Below, piece by piece: positions 33,563 to 41,920 of a stretch of DNA of 63,125 nucleotides. Below the pieces are notes generated by a model that made no database searches, was not told the origin of the DNA, and saw only the letters and a program-made list of their open reading frames with translations. The stretch is from an uncultured Phascolarctobacterium sp. Its GTDB lineage: Bacteria > Bacillota > Negativicutes > Acidaminococcales > Acidaminococcaceae. The stretch lies in the NCBI GenBank assembly GCA_949299135.1, contig CASFZG010000009.1, positions 1-63,125 on the forward strand. Reading direction: 5' to 3'. The first letter of the stretch is position 1. Each line of letters begins with the position of its first letter. Made by a program: the position numbers and the translations under genes.

Positions 33563-34024
33563 TTAAATGGATTTGGGGCGCATCATCAGATTGGATAATT
33601 TTTTGCCGAAGGTTTTGGCTTTGCGGATGATTTTGGTGTGCGATTTGCGGCGCGGTTTCATGTCGCTTTCGTTGCCGAAGTCGCCGCGTTCCAGATAGGT
33701 GATTTTGGATTTATCGGGGTTGAAATAGTGGCGCATGAAGCGTGCCAGCCCGTCCGGGTCAGCTTCTTTGAAGCAGGTAAAAATGTCAATCGTGGCAAAG
33801 CCCATGTCCGGGTAAACGTGCATGGTGATATGCCCCTGCTTGCAGTGAGCAAACACTGAATATTCATCGATGCCGTCCTCGTCGTTGACGTATACGCCGC
33901 TCGGTTCCATACCGAAGCGTGCCGCGGCGTCGCTGAGCATATGCTCGATGCCGATAACGTCGTCCAAGAGAATATCGCTGCAGTTATACATATCAATGGC
34001 AATTTGTGTGCCGATGGATTTCAA
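33563..34024 (-). CDS. S-adenosylmethionine decarboxylase homologue lacking the pyruvoyl serine
   Basis: A 153-residue protein of the SpeD fold. A TTG at 34024 is the likely start (GGGAGGG upstream); an upstream TTG at 34045 is possible. Residues about 55-85 align with classical SpeD: GIDEYSVFAHCKQGHITMH...GFATIDIFTC matches the GVSGVVIISESHLTIH...GYASIDVYTC region. The self-cleavage Glu-Ser is replaced by Gln-Gly: Gly64 is encoded at 33833-33835. The downstream His and Cys are kept. Without this serine no pyruvoyl cofactor can form by the known route. A basic C-terminal tail of about 35 residues (PRRKSHTKIIRKAKTFGKK) is added. No speE neighbour. Confidence 0.85.
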   Translation of the reverse strand: MKSIGTQIAIDMYNCSDILLDDVIGIEHMLSDAAARFGMEPSGVYVNDEDGIDEYSVFAHCKQGHITMHVYPDMGFATIDIFTCFKEADPDGLARFMRHYFNPDKSKITYLERGDFGNESDMKPRRKSHTKIIRKAKTFGKKLSNLMMRPKSI

Positions 34025-34175
34025 AACGGACCCTCCCAAAATCAATAAAACGTATTTAATTAATTATAGCCAATTTCCGGGGCATTGTCAAAAAATATCG
34101 CGCCGGGCGCGGTTTATAAACGGCGCAAAACATGCTATAATAAACTGAACATTTGTTTTGCACGGCGGTGAGCAT

Positions 34176-36383
34176 GTGGAAGAATTACAGGGAACACTGG
34201 AAAATGTAATATACCAGAGCGATGACGGCGGCTTTTGCGTGCTGCGCGTTAAAACGGCGGCTGGGCTGGTGACGGTTACTTATAAAGGCATGGCGCCATA
34301 CATGGGCGAAAACATTGTGCTGGCGGGCGATTGGTGCGAGCACGCGCGTTTTGGGCGGCAGTTTAAGGCTGAAAGCCTGCGCGTTGTTAAGCCCAGTACG
34401 ACGGACGGCATTGAACGCTTTTTGGGAAGCGGCGCGGTGAAGGGCATTGGACGCACGATGGCGGCGCGCATTGTAGAGCATTTTGGCAGCCGCACGCTGA
34501 GCATTATGGAAAGCGAACCGGAACGCCTGATCGAAGTGGCGGGCATAGGACGCAAAAAGGCGGAGAGCATTGCCGCTTCTTATGCGGAGCTGAGCGAAAT
34601 GCGCGAGCTGATGCTGTTTTTGGAGCAGCACGGCGTCAGCGCCAACTATGCGCCCAAGCTGGCGGCGCGTTACGGCGGCACGGCACTTACGCGTGTGCAG
34701 GAAAATCCGTACGCTTTAGCAAGCGAGGTAACGGGCATAGGCTTCCGCACGGCGGATAAAATTGCCATGGCGCTTGGGTGCAGCCGCAGCGACAGGCGGC
34801 GCATTGAAGCGGGGCTGGTTTATGCGCTGAACATGGCGGGGGCGGCAGGGCATACCTGCGTGCCGGAAGAACTTTTGGCGCAGGAAACCGTAAAGCTTTT
34901 GCAGATAGATCCGGCGGCGGTGAAGGAACTGTTTAAGGAACTGATTGACGAGGACCGACTGCGCACGGAAGAAGTGGGCGGCCTGCGGCTGATTTACCCG
35001 GAATATCTGTATCAGGCGGAAACGCAGGTGGCTAAACGCCTGCTGGCTTTAAAGGACGCGCCGGGCAAAATCCGCAGCGTCGATGTTGAAAAAATAATCT
35101 CCGATTGGGAGCGCGAAGCAGGCATCCAGCTGGCACAGGCGCAGAAGGACGCCATTCACGCTTCGCTTAAATACGGCGTGTTTGTACTGACCGGCGGACC
35201 GGGCACAGGTAAAACCACCGTAACCAAAGGCATTTTAACGGTGCTTGAAAAAGCAGGCTGCCGCATTTTGCTGGCAGCGCCTACGGGCAGAGCGGCAAAA
35301 CGTCTGGCAGAATCCAGCGGACACCCGGCGCTGACGGTACACCGCCTTTTGGAATACCAGCCTGATGGCAGCGGCTTTAACTTCGGCAAAAACGACAGCG
35401 ACCCGCTCGACGCCGAAGCAATCATTATTGACGAAGCTTCGATGCTTGATATAACTTTAATGTACCATCTGCTGAAGGCAGTGCCCGGCGGCTGCCGCTT
35501 GATTTTTGTCGGCGACGTGGACCAGCTTCCTTCCGTTGGTCCGGGCTCGGTTTTGAAGGATATCATCCGCAGCAAAAAAATGCCCGTTGTAAGGTTGGAA
35601 AACGTCTTCCGCCAGGCGGAGGTAAGCCCCATTGTGCGCAACGCCCACCGCATTAACCATGGGCAGATGCCGGAGTTTGCCCCGCACAGCGACTTTGAAT
35701 TTATCGGCTTCGACAACGAATTTATGGCGGCGGATTACGTGGCGCAGCTGTACGCAAATATTGCGGCGGAACACGGGCTGCAATACGTGCAGGTGCTTTC
35801 GCCCATGCACAAAAACCCCTGCGGCGTGCAAAATTTAAACAAGGTTTTGCAGCAGCATTTAAACCCGCCCGCGGCGGATAAGGGCGAACTTGTTTTGCCC
35901 GGCGGCTCGGTACTGCGCGAGGGCGACAAGGTTATGCAGATACGCAACAACTACGAAAAAGAAGTGTTTAACGGCGACATCGGACGCATTGTGCGCATCG
36001 ACGGCGGCAACGTGACGGTTGCGTATGAGGACAGCGGCAAGCCTGTGTTCACATCGTTTGAGCAGGAATATGAATACGCGGGCATCGGCGGCAACAAAGT
36101 TGTTTACACCGCCGGTGAAACGGACGAGCTGCAACTGGCCTACGCCATGAGCGTGCATAAATCGCAGGGCAGCGAATACCCGGTGGTAATACTTTTGATG
36201 GTGCCGGGGCATTACATTATGCTTCAGCGCAACCTGTTCTACACCGCAGTGACGAGGGCGCGGCAGAAAGTCGTTATCGTCGGCAGCAAAAAAGCAGTGC
36301 AGACGGCAGTGCTGAACGACAAAACGCGCAAACGCTATTCGCTGCTGGCAGAACGCTTGCAGGAACAGGCGGACGTATTTTAA
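34176..36383 (+). CDS. recD2: RecD2-type ATP-dependent DNA helicase
   Basis: A 5'-3' superfamily 1B helicase of about 735 residues. An N-terminal OB domain (GTLENVIYQSDDGGFCVLRV) and helix-hairpin-helix region (about 70-200) precede the motor: Walker A GGPGTGKTT (about residue 339), DEASM (about 418), VGDVDQLPSVGPG, and the C-terminal SH3-like and motif VI region (AYAMSVHKSQGSEYP, FYTAVTRARQK). GTG 34176 is taken as start because GGTGAG precedes it; TTG 34158 lacks a binding site. comFC follows 17 bases downstream. Confidence 0.94.
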   Translation: MEELQGTLENVIYQSDDGGFCVLRVKTAAGLVTVTYKGMAPYMGENIVLAGDWCEHARFGRQFKAESLRVVKPSTTDGIERFLGSGAVKGIGRTMAARIVEHFGSRTLSIMESEPERLIEVAGIGRKKAESIAASYAELSEMRELMLFLEQHGVSANYAPKLAARYGGTALTRVQENPYALASEVTGIGFRTADKIAMALGCSRSDRRRIEAGLVYALNMAGAAGHTCVPEELLAQETVKLLQIDPAAVKELFKELIDEDRLRTEEVGGLRLIYPEYLYQAETQVAKRLLALKDAPGKIRSVDVEKIISDWEREAGIQLAQAQKDAIHASLKYGVFVLTGGPGTGKTTVTKGILTVLEKAGCRILLAAPTGRAAKRLAESSGHPALTVHRLLEYQPDGSGFNFGKNDSDPLDAEAIIIDEASMLDITLMYHLLKAVPGGCRLIFVGDVDQLPSVGPGSVLKDIIRSKKMPVVRLENVFRQAEVSPIVRNAHRINHGQMPEFAPHSDFEFIGFDNEFMAADYVAQLYANIAAEHGLQYVQVLSPMHKNPCGVQNLNKVLQQHLNPPAADKGELVLPGGSVLREGDKVMQIRNNYEKEVFNGDIGRIVRIDGGNVTVAYEDSGKPVFTSFEQEYEYAGIGGNKVVYTAGETDELQLAYAMSVHKSQGSEYPVVILLMVPGHYIMLQRNLFYTAVTRARQKVVIVGSKKAVQTAVLNDKTRKRYSLLAERLQEQADVF

Positions 36384-36400
36384 AACAGATTGGTGATAAT

Positions 36401-37057
36401 TTGAACATATTACAAAACTGGTGGCAGACGCTGGTAAGCGTGTTTTTTACGCAAAGCTGCACCGTATGCGGCAGCGAGGTGGAAAGCGGCGTGTTCTGCC
36501 CAAAATGCCGCAGCGCAAACCTGCTGCTTGAACCCATGCCGGGGCTGAAACATCTGGACGGCGCGGTGATGGGCTACAAATATGACGGCGCATTAAAAGA
36601 CATGCTGCACAAGCTGAAATTTGAAGGTGAGCGTAAATTTTTGCAGCCATTGGCAGAAGAAGCAGTGTTTATGGCAAGGGCATACGGCGGCAGAAAGTTT
36701 GACATGGTGGTTTCCGTACCAACTGACGCACAGCGGCGTAAACAGCGCGGCTACGATATACCGGAAGCCGTGTTTAAAAACGCACTGGCACAGCACGGTG
36801 CATGGCAGCCGGATGTGCTGATGCGCGTAAAACCAACAACGCCGCAATACGGCTTAACTCCTGGCGAGCGCCGCAGCAACGTGCGCGGCTGTTTTAAAGC
36901 GGCAGGCGATGTCTGCGGCAAAAACATTTTATTGGTTGACGACATTTTAACCACCGGCGCAACGTTGGAAGAAGCAGCCAAAACACTGAAAAACGCCGGC
37001 GCAAAAAGCGTTTATGCTTTAACCTTATGTGGAAGTTTGGAAAATTTTGGGGAATGA
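36401..37057 (+). CDS. comFC: ComF-family phosphoribosyltransferase-like protein
   Basis: A 218-residue ComFC/GntX protein. An N-terminal zinc ribbon (CTVCGSEVESGVFCPKCR, about 25-42) is followed by a type I PRTase fold with the PRPP loop ILLVDDILTTGATLEE (about 172-187). It supports competence with the ComEA/ComEC and pilus genes elsewhere in this window. TTG start at 36401 with GGTGAT upstream. Confidence 0.92.
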   Translation: MNILQNWWQTLVSVFFTQSCTVCGSEVESGVFCPKCRSANLLLEPMPGLKHLDGAVMGYKYDGALKDMLHKLKFEGERKFLQPLAEEAVFMARAYGGRKFDMVVSVPTDAQRRKQRGYDIPEAVFKNALAQHGAWQPDVLMRVKPTTPQYGLTPGERRSNVRGCFKAAGDVCGKNILLVDDILTTGATLEEAAKTLKNAGAKSVYALTLCGSLENFGE

Positions 37058-37085
37058 AGATTTAGAAATTTAAGCCGAAAATCAA

Positions 37086-37180
37086 AAGTCCTTAGGAAAA
37101 TATCAAATTTCCCCAAAAAACTTCCTTGAAAAATATCGAATTTTGCTAAAAAGTCGTTGGAAAAATATTTGAAACGGAAT
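37086..37180 (+). repeat. Three degenerate ~33-bp direct repeats
   Basis: Units begin at 37086 (AAGTCCTTAGGAAAATATCA), 37119 (AACTTCCTTGAAAAATATCG) and 37151 (AAGTCGTTGGAAAAATATTT). They fill the gap between comFC and the HipA-like gene, are AT-rich, and have no evident coding role. Confidence 0.6.
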
Positions 37181-37239
37181 GTTATAGATTAAAATTTTTG
37201 ATATAATTAAATTGTAATTACGAAACGGAGGGTTACAGC

Positions 37240-38391
37240 ATGAATTATAAATTACTCAATAAAAACCGTCCGCTTGCTGATATAGAATTATCTGACAGCG
37301 GTTTTATTGTTGATATCAATAAAATAATTGATGCCGAGGCTTTTCCTGTTGGCGTGATTACAGATAATAACCTGAAAAATACAGTAGGAAGGCTTAACAG
37401 CTGGTGGCAGGGCAGAGCAATACCTGCCAGCCGCGACGGCTTAAAACAAATTCTTCAGGCTTATGATATAGAAACAACAACCAAACTTTCTGCAAGAAGC
37501 CTGGGTTTGAGCCTTTCTGACCAATATTGGATTAAACCTGCCGGAAGTGATATTGAATGGCAGGACGTGAACTTTTTTACAAATGATTTTTCAAATGACC
37601 TTGGCGATGCTTTTTTCAGCCGTGGTTCGTCAAAACCGAATATCAGCCCTATGACGCCGGATGCCAGCAGCAACGGCTGGTTAAAAAAGAAATGGACGAT
37701 TATTGATGGAGAAAGATATCTTGCTAAAGCAGGTTCTGTTCCATTACTTCAACAACCATATAATGAAGTTGCGGCATCTCAAATTATGCAATTGCTTGGC
37801 ATAGAGCATGTTGAGTACAGGCTGGTTATTGAAGAAGACAGGCCGCTTTGTTTGTGCAAAAATTTTGTTGATACAGAAACTGAATTTGTACCGGCAAATT
37901 TAATCAGGAACGTATTGCCAAAATCTAAAAATGATAATGAATATACACATTTTCTTAAATGTGCGGAAAAGCTGCAAATTTCCAATGCCAAAGAGTACCT
38001 CAACAGCTTAATGACAATAGATTTTTTAATAGAAAATACTGACCGTCATTATGGTAATTTCGGTTTTATCCGCAATGTAAATACTTTAAAATTTGTAGGA
38101 GCTGCGCCGGTGTTTGACAGCGGCACCAGTCTTTGGTGTGAAGCGCTTAACAGCGAGATAGGCAGCTGGCAAAGAGTAATGCCGTTTAAGGAAACACATA
38201 AAGAACAAATCAGGCTTGTTGATAGTTTTGATATCAATTCTAATGAGCTTGAAAAAGTTTCTGAAATAGTAAAAACAGTTTTGAGTTCCAGTCCGTATCT
38301 TGATAAAGAACGTGTTGAAAAAGTAACTGTTGCAGCAGAAAACCGGGCACGCGTTTTGGGTAATATAATTAACGCAAAAAGTAAAAAGTAA
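37240..38391 (+). CDS. HipA-like Ser/Thr kinase domain protein
   Basis: A 383-residue protein whose C-terminal half has the HipA-type kinase core: ATP-binding Lys163 (RYLAKAG), catalytic loop ENTDRHYGNFG (Asp268, Asn273) and metal-site Asp293 in PVFDSGTSLW. A Ser/Thr-rich stretch (SPMTPDASSNG, about 136-146) sits where HipA-family P-loops are phosphorylated. The N-terminus (NYKLLNKNRPLADIEL) is shorter than in E. coli HipA. No hipB-like repressor gene is adjacent. The gene is AT-rich and opens an accessory island. It could be an orphan toxin-like kinase or a phage-derived regulator; AACGGAGGG precedes the ATG. Confidence 0.8.
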   Translation: MNYKLLNKNRPLADIELSDSGFIVDINKIIDAEAFPVGVITDNNLKNTVGRLNSWWQGRAIPASRDGLKQILQAYDIETTTKLSARSLGLSLSDQYWIKPAGSDIEWQDVNFFTNDFSNDLGDAFFSRGSSKPNISPMTPDASSNGWLKKKWTIIDGERYLAKAGSVPLLQQPYNEVAASQIMQLLGIEHVEYRLVIEEDRPLCLCKNFVDTETEFVPANLIRNVLPKSKNDNEYTHFLKCAEKLQISNAKEYLNSLMTIDFLIENTDRHYGNFGFIRNVNTLKFVGAAPVFDSGTSLWCEALNSEIGSWQRVMPFKETHKEQIRLVDSFDINSNELEKVSEIVKTVLSSSPYLDKERVEKVTVAAENRARVLGNIINAKSKK

Positions 38392-38409
38392 CAGCATAAT
38401 AAAAGTAAA

Positions 38410-38456
38410 TTAAAAATACCATCCTGCCGTATTAGCGGTAAGGGTGGTATTTTTGT
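38410..38456. terminator. Bidirectional terminator
   Basis: AAAAATACCATCC pairs with GGGTGGTATTTTT around the GCCG/GCGG inner stem (38412-38454), between the HipA-like gene and the convergent gtr cluster. Confidence 0.82.
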
Positions 38457-38464
38457 TATAAAAT

Positions 38465-38830
38465 TTAATTTTGTAAAGCTCGTTTTTTAGTTAAATAATT
38501 CCATAATGTAACAATTATGGTCGAAATTGTTTTGGCAAACATATAATAAATGCTTAACTTTTCTACTAAAAACCACATGGATAGTTGATTAAGCAATAAG
38601 CCGCCCAAACTTGCGTAGATAAATAAAATAAATTGTTTGCGTCCGTTTTTGCTTTTTGTAAAAACAAACAGCAGGCACAGGATATAGTTTACTATTACTG
38701 CAATACTAAAAGCCAATGCGGTGGATAACAGGTAATTTATTTGCAGTTTTTCGGTAAAGAAAAACAGTAAACCATAATCAAGTATGAAGGTTATAGCACC
38801 AACAATGCAAAACTTAATAAACTCTTTCAT
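38465..38830 (-). CDS. GtrA-family membrane protein (putative undecaprenyl-sugar flippase)
   Basis: A 121-residue protein with four hydrophobic helices in the GtrA pattern (EFIKFCIVGAITFILDYGLL at the start; NYILCLLFVF; WNYLTKKRAL at the end). In gtr clusters it is thought to flip the lipid-linked glucose made by GtrB. It follows the gtrB-like gene after one base. AT-rich. Confidence 0.9.
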   Translation of the reverse strand: MKEFIKFCIVGAITFILDYGLLFFFTEKLQINYLLSTALAFSIAVIVNYILCLLFVFTKSKNGRKQFILFIYASLGGLLLNQLSMWFLVEKLSIYYMFAKTISTIIVTLWNYLTKKRALQN

Positions 38831-38831
38831 T

Positions 38832-39775
38832 TTATTTATCTTTACTTTGAATCATTTTAATAAGATTCATTTGTAGTTCAAAAAATTGTTTATCTTTTTG
38901 GTTTTCAGTATCTAAAATTAATCCGCATACAAAGGATAAGAATGCTGCAAGCATCATAATACTGGAAACTACCAAAGTAGGCAGCTTAGGTACTAAACCT
39001 GTTCTTAAATATTCCGCAAATACCGGAATAAAAAGGGCAAGTGAGAATACAGCTAAAACTAAACCGACAGTGCTAAAAAATTTTAACGGTTTGTAATTTT
39101 TGTATAAAATAAAAATCGTCATTAAAACTTTAATACCGTCGGTATAGGTGTTTAATTTACTAAAACTGCCCTCCGGCCTGTCCCTGTAACTAACAGGAAC
39201 AGATTTTAAAAGCAGGTTTTTATCAAGTGCATGGATTGTCATTTCCGTTTCAATTTCAAACCCCTTGGATAAAACAGGAAAGGTTTTGACAAACATAGGC
39301 GAAAATGCTCTATAACCAGTCATAACATCAACAATAGTATTTTTATTGTTGCCCCAAAATATATTGATAAATTTGCGGACAAGAACATTACCAAAACCGT
39401 GAAAAGGGCGTTTATTTTCTTCAAAGTATGTAGAAGATAATCTGTCGCCTATAACCATATCGGCTTTGCCGCTTAAAACCAAATCACACATTTCGCGTGC
39501 GTTTTCGGCAGGATAAGTATCATCGCCGTCAATCATTAAATAACAATCGGCGTTTATGTCGCGGAACATGGAACGGATTACATTACCTTTCCCCTGACGG
39601 TATTCGTATTTTACTATTGCTCCGGCTTCTGCGCAATTTTATCGGTATTGTCGGAAGAATTGTTATCATAAACGTAAATATCGGCTTCCGGCAAAGCCGC
39701 TTTATAATCGCTGACTACTTTTGCTATGGTTTTACTTTCGTTGTAGCAAGGTATAAGTACTGCTATTTTAGACAT
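38832..39775 (-). pseudogene. Family 2 glycosyltransferase (GtrB/dolichol-phosphate mannosyltransferase-like), frameshifted
   Basis: The gene starts at ATG 39775 with a GT2 N-terminus (SKIAVLIPCYNESKTIAKVV, then YVYDNNSSDNTDKIA) but meets a TAG at 39614-39616. The same protein continues in another frame from about 39630 (AEAGAIVKYEYRQGKGNVIRS, then the metal motif DGDDTYP, to two C-terminal membrane helices) until 38832. One extra base near 39629-39636 would restore the frame. No homopolymer is present, so this is not obvious slippage; it is a recent inactivation or a sequencing error. Intact, it would charge undecaprenyl phosphate with a sugar. Confidence 0.85.
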
Positions 39776-41004
39776 TTAAATTTTCCTTTCATGGATGATT
39801 TAACTTTTTGCCAATCTGTAACGTAATACATTGCGTAACCTAATCCGAATACGGTAATTATCTGTGAACGATAAGTAAACCAAGAATGAATTTGAGAATG
39901 ATTTGCTGCCATGAGATACCATAAATAAGGTATTAATGAAATCCAAATAATTTTTTTGATAAAAATTTTATTGATTACAGTTTTGCGGAATTTATAAAGT
40001 AAAATACCGCATACAATGAAAATTAATGAAAAAATTATAATTTTAGGAGTATGCCCGAATGGTTGTATAAGCATTTTAATATTGCTTTCAAGCATTGAAA
40101 GTCTATGAACTTCGTATTTTGCGCCGTCACCGGCAACGCGGAATACAACTTGATTAAACGCCTGCAAGATAATGTTTTGAGAACAAATAACTGTTGCCAA
40201 AATCCATTTTGCAGCCCATGTGCCAACATAACCAACAGACCAGAAGATAAAAGAATTTATAATAGTTTTATTGGGAATAAGATAGTTATATTTTTGATAA
40301 TAATGAATTACCAATAAAAGCATTACAATACCGATTGGCAGAATTGGCGTTGTTAATAAATCAAGGAAAACGGTTATAGAGCCTAAGACAAAAGAAAAAA
40401 TGAAAAGACGTTCAGTGCTTAAAGTTTTATTGTTAAAAATAAGGTCGTTTCGGTTACAAAGCAATTTATCGGCAGCTAATATTGCCAGCAGCATTAGCAT
40501 CATCATATTTGTAAATTGCAGGCTTACAGGAACGATAATAAATTTTGCACACATAACAGCGGCAAAAAATAACCAACTGGCAATAGAATTGACATTCTTT
40601 TTGATTACATTCATTGCTTTAATAAGCAACGCAAACATGATAAAAATGTTTATATATCTGATTTCAAAATAATTAAAAGGTAAAAGTAACGGACGTAAAA
40701 TTACCTGATAACCATGCCAGTATCGGCTGTAACCATTCATAAACATTGCTTGTTCAAGTGCGTTATCATCAATATTGTTCGGTAAAACTCTTTCTAACAT
40801 AACTCTGTCAGTAAAGTTATCTAATTGGCTTGCAACATTATTGTTAAAGAAATATTTAGGATAATTTGATTCTTTTTTTATTAAAGCTAAACCGTTTTGT
40901 GCATGACGTTCAAGCGGTGTTGGGGTTACTAAATAAACTGCCGACAAAGCGATAACATAAAATACAATTAAGCTGATAAAAATTTTTAGAAGTTTTTTAT
41001 ACAT
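39763..41004 (-). CDS. Polytopic membrane glycosyltransferase-like protein (Gtr-type)
   Basis: A 413-residue protein with about ten membrane helices and loops containing charged residues. The first periplasmic loop after helix 1 (PTPLERHAQNGLALIKKE) is where GT-C enzymes bind lipid-linked sugar. With gtrB- and gtrA-like genes downstream it matches the three-gene gtr plan, in which this protein transfers the sugar to a surface polysaccharide. The acceptor is unknown. AT-rich, starts with GAGGTGG upstream, and overlaps the next gene. Confidence 0.75.
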   Translation of the reverse strand: MYKKLLKIFISLIVFYVIALSAVYLVTPTPLERHAQNGLALIKKESNYPKYFFNNNVASQLDNFTDRVMLERVLPNNIDDNALEQAMFMNGYSRYWHGYQVILRPLLLPFNYFEIRYINIFIMFALLIKAMNVIKKNVNSIASWLFFAAVMCAKFIIVPVSLQFTNMMMLMLLAILAADKLLCNRNDLIFNNKTLSTERLFIFSFVLGSITVFLDLLTTPILPIGIVMLLLVIHYYQKYNYLIPNKTIINSFIFWSVGYVGTWAAKWILATVICSQNIILQAFNQVVFRVAGDGAKYEVHRLSMLESNIKMLIQPFGHTPKIIIFSLIFIVCGILLYKFRKTVINKIFIKKIIWISLIPYLWYLMAANHSQIHSWFTYRSQIITVFGLGYAMYYVTDWQKVKSSMKGKFKCLK

Positions 41005-41041
41005 TTAGTTGACCACCTCAACTTAAATTTTTTAAAACAAA

Positions 41042-41169
41042 AAAGTGTACTTTATTGTTTTTATGCTAAATTATACATTGCCTTTTTATTATACCATTAA
41101 AGCCTTGTTTTTCAAGGGCTTAATGGTATAACACAGCTGTAAAATTTAGTGCGCAATAAAGTACACTTT
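41042..41169. repeat. 16-bp perfect inverted repeats enclosing a promoter (putative invertible segment)
   Basis: AAAGTGTACTTTATTG at 41042-41057 and its exact complement at 41154-41169 enclose 96 bases. A second arm pair TAAATT/AATTTA lies at 41067-41072 and 41143-41148. In the middle is a palindrome (41090-41107 with 41113-41130). A serine recombinase gene is directly upstream in the transcription direction and the gtr genes directly downstream, as in phase-variable promoter switches. Confidence 0.7.
41088..41115 (-). promoter_or_regulatory. Promoter inside the inverted-repeat segment, reading into the gtr cluster
   Basis: On the minus strand TTGAAA (41115-41110) and TATAAT (41093-41088), 16-base spacer. 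Because the DNA is palindromic, a weaker mirror promoter (TTGTTT, TATAAC) points the other way, so inversion would swap a strong for a weaker promoter rather than remove it. Confidence 0.6.
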
Positions 41170-41186
41170 ATGGAAAATAACGCATG

Positions 41187-41795
41187 TTACGAAATGTTGA
41201 TGTTTTCGTAATGCTGGGCGCGGTAACGGAAGGTGGTCAGCGGCATGTTGCATTCCTTTGCGGCGGTGATGCCGGTAATTTTGCCTGCCTTCCATTTTTG
41301 ATATGCGGCGTGAAACCCATCGGGCAGAGGTTTGGGCGGCCTGCCGAAGCGTATGCCTTTGGCTTTTGCGGCGGCAATGCCTTCAGCCTGACGCTGGCGG
41401 ATGTTAATGCGTTCGTTTTCCGCAACAAAACTGAGTACTTGCAAAACAATGTCGCTTAAAAATGTGCCCATTAAATCTTTTCCGATACGGGTATCTAAAA
41501 GCGGCATATCCAAAACAACAATATCAATCTTTTTAATTTTGGTAAGGTAACGCCACTGTTCTAAAATTTCTGTGTAATTTCTGCCGAGGCGGTCGATGCT
41601 TTTAATAAACAGCAAGTCGTTTGCCTTAAGCCTGCGCAGCATTTTTTGGTACTGCGGGCGTTTAAAATCTTTGCCGGACTGTTTATCAACGTATAAATTT
41701 TTCGGCGGTATTTCCATTTTGCGCATGGCAATAAGCTGCCTGTCCTCATTCTGGTCATAACTGCTGACGCGGATGTAACCGTAATTTGTAGCCAT
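41187..41795 (-). CDS. Serine recombinase (resolvase/invertase family)
   Basis: A 202-residue recombinase from ATG 41795 (AAGGAGGGCAC upstream). The catalytic domain has NYGYIRVSSYDQNEDRQ with the nucleophile Ser11, then KSIDRLGRNYTEI and FVAENERINIRQRQAEGIAAAKAKG. A C-terminal helix-turn-helix (GITAAKECNMPLTTFRYRA) ends the protein, as in Hin/Gin/resolvases. It lies next to inverted repeats and the gtr genes, and probably acts on them; a plasmid/transposon resolvase origin is possible. Confidence 0.9.
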   Translation of the reverse strand: MATNYGYIRVSSYDQNEDRQLIAMRKMEIPPKNLYVDKQSGKDFKRPQYQKMLRRLKANDLLFIKSIDRLGRNYTEILEQWRYLTKIKKIDIVVLDMPLLDTRIGKDLMGTFLSDIVLQVLSFVAENERINIRQRQAEGIAAAKAKGIRFGRPPKPLPDGFHAAYQKWKAGKITGITAAKECNMPLTTFRYRAQHYENINIS

Positions 41796-41877
41796 AGTGC
41801 CCTCCTTAAAAATGTTTCTAACCATAAATAGGCTTTTTTGCAGAAAATATTAACCTGCTTTTGGCAAAAAGGGCATA

Positions 41878-41916
41878 AAAAAACAGCTGTGATATTATCA
41901 CAGCTGTTAAAATTTT
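41878..41916 (-). terminator. Terminator of the DUF4127 gene
   Basis: AACAGCTGTGAT and ATCACAGCTGTT form a 12-bp stem within 41882-41910, with A-runs on the left and T-rich DNA on the right; bidirectional. Confidence 0.88.
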
Positions 41917-41920
41917 TCCG

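Noticed and set aside
41090..41130. Strong hairpin in the gtr upstream region taken as a terminator
   Set aside because: Neither strand has a T-run after the stem; promoter elements overlap it instead.
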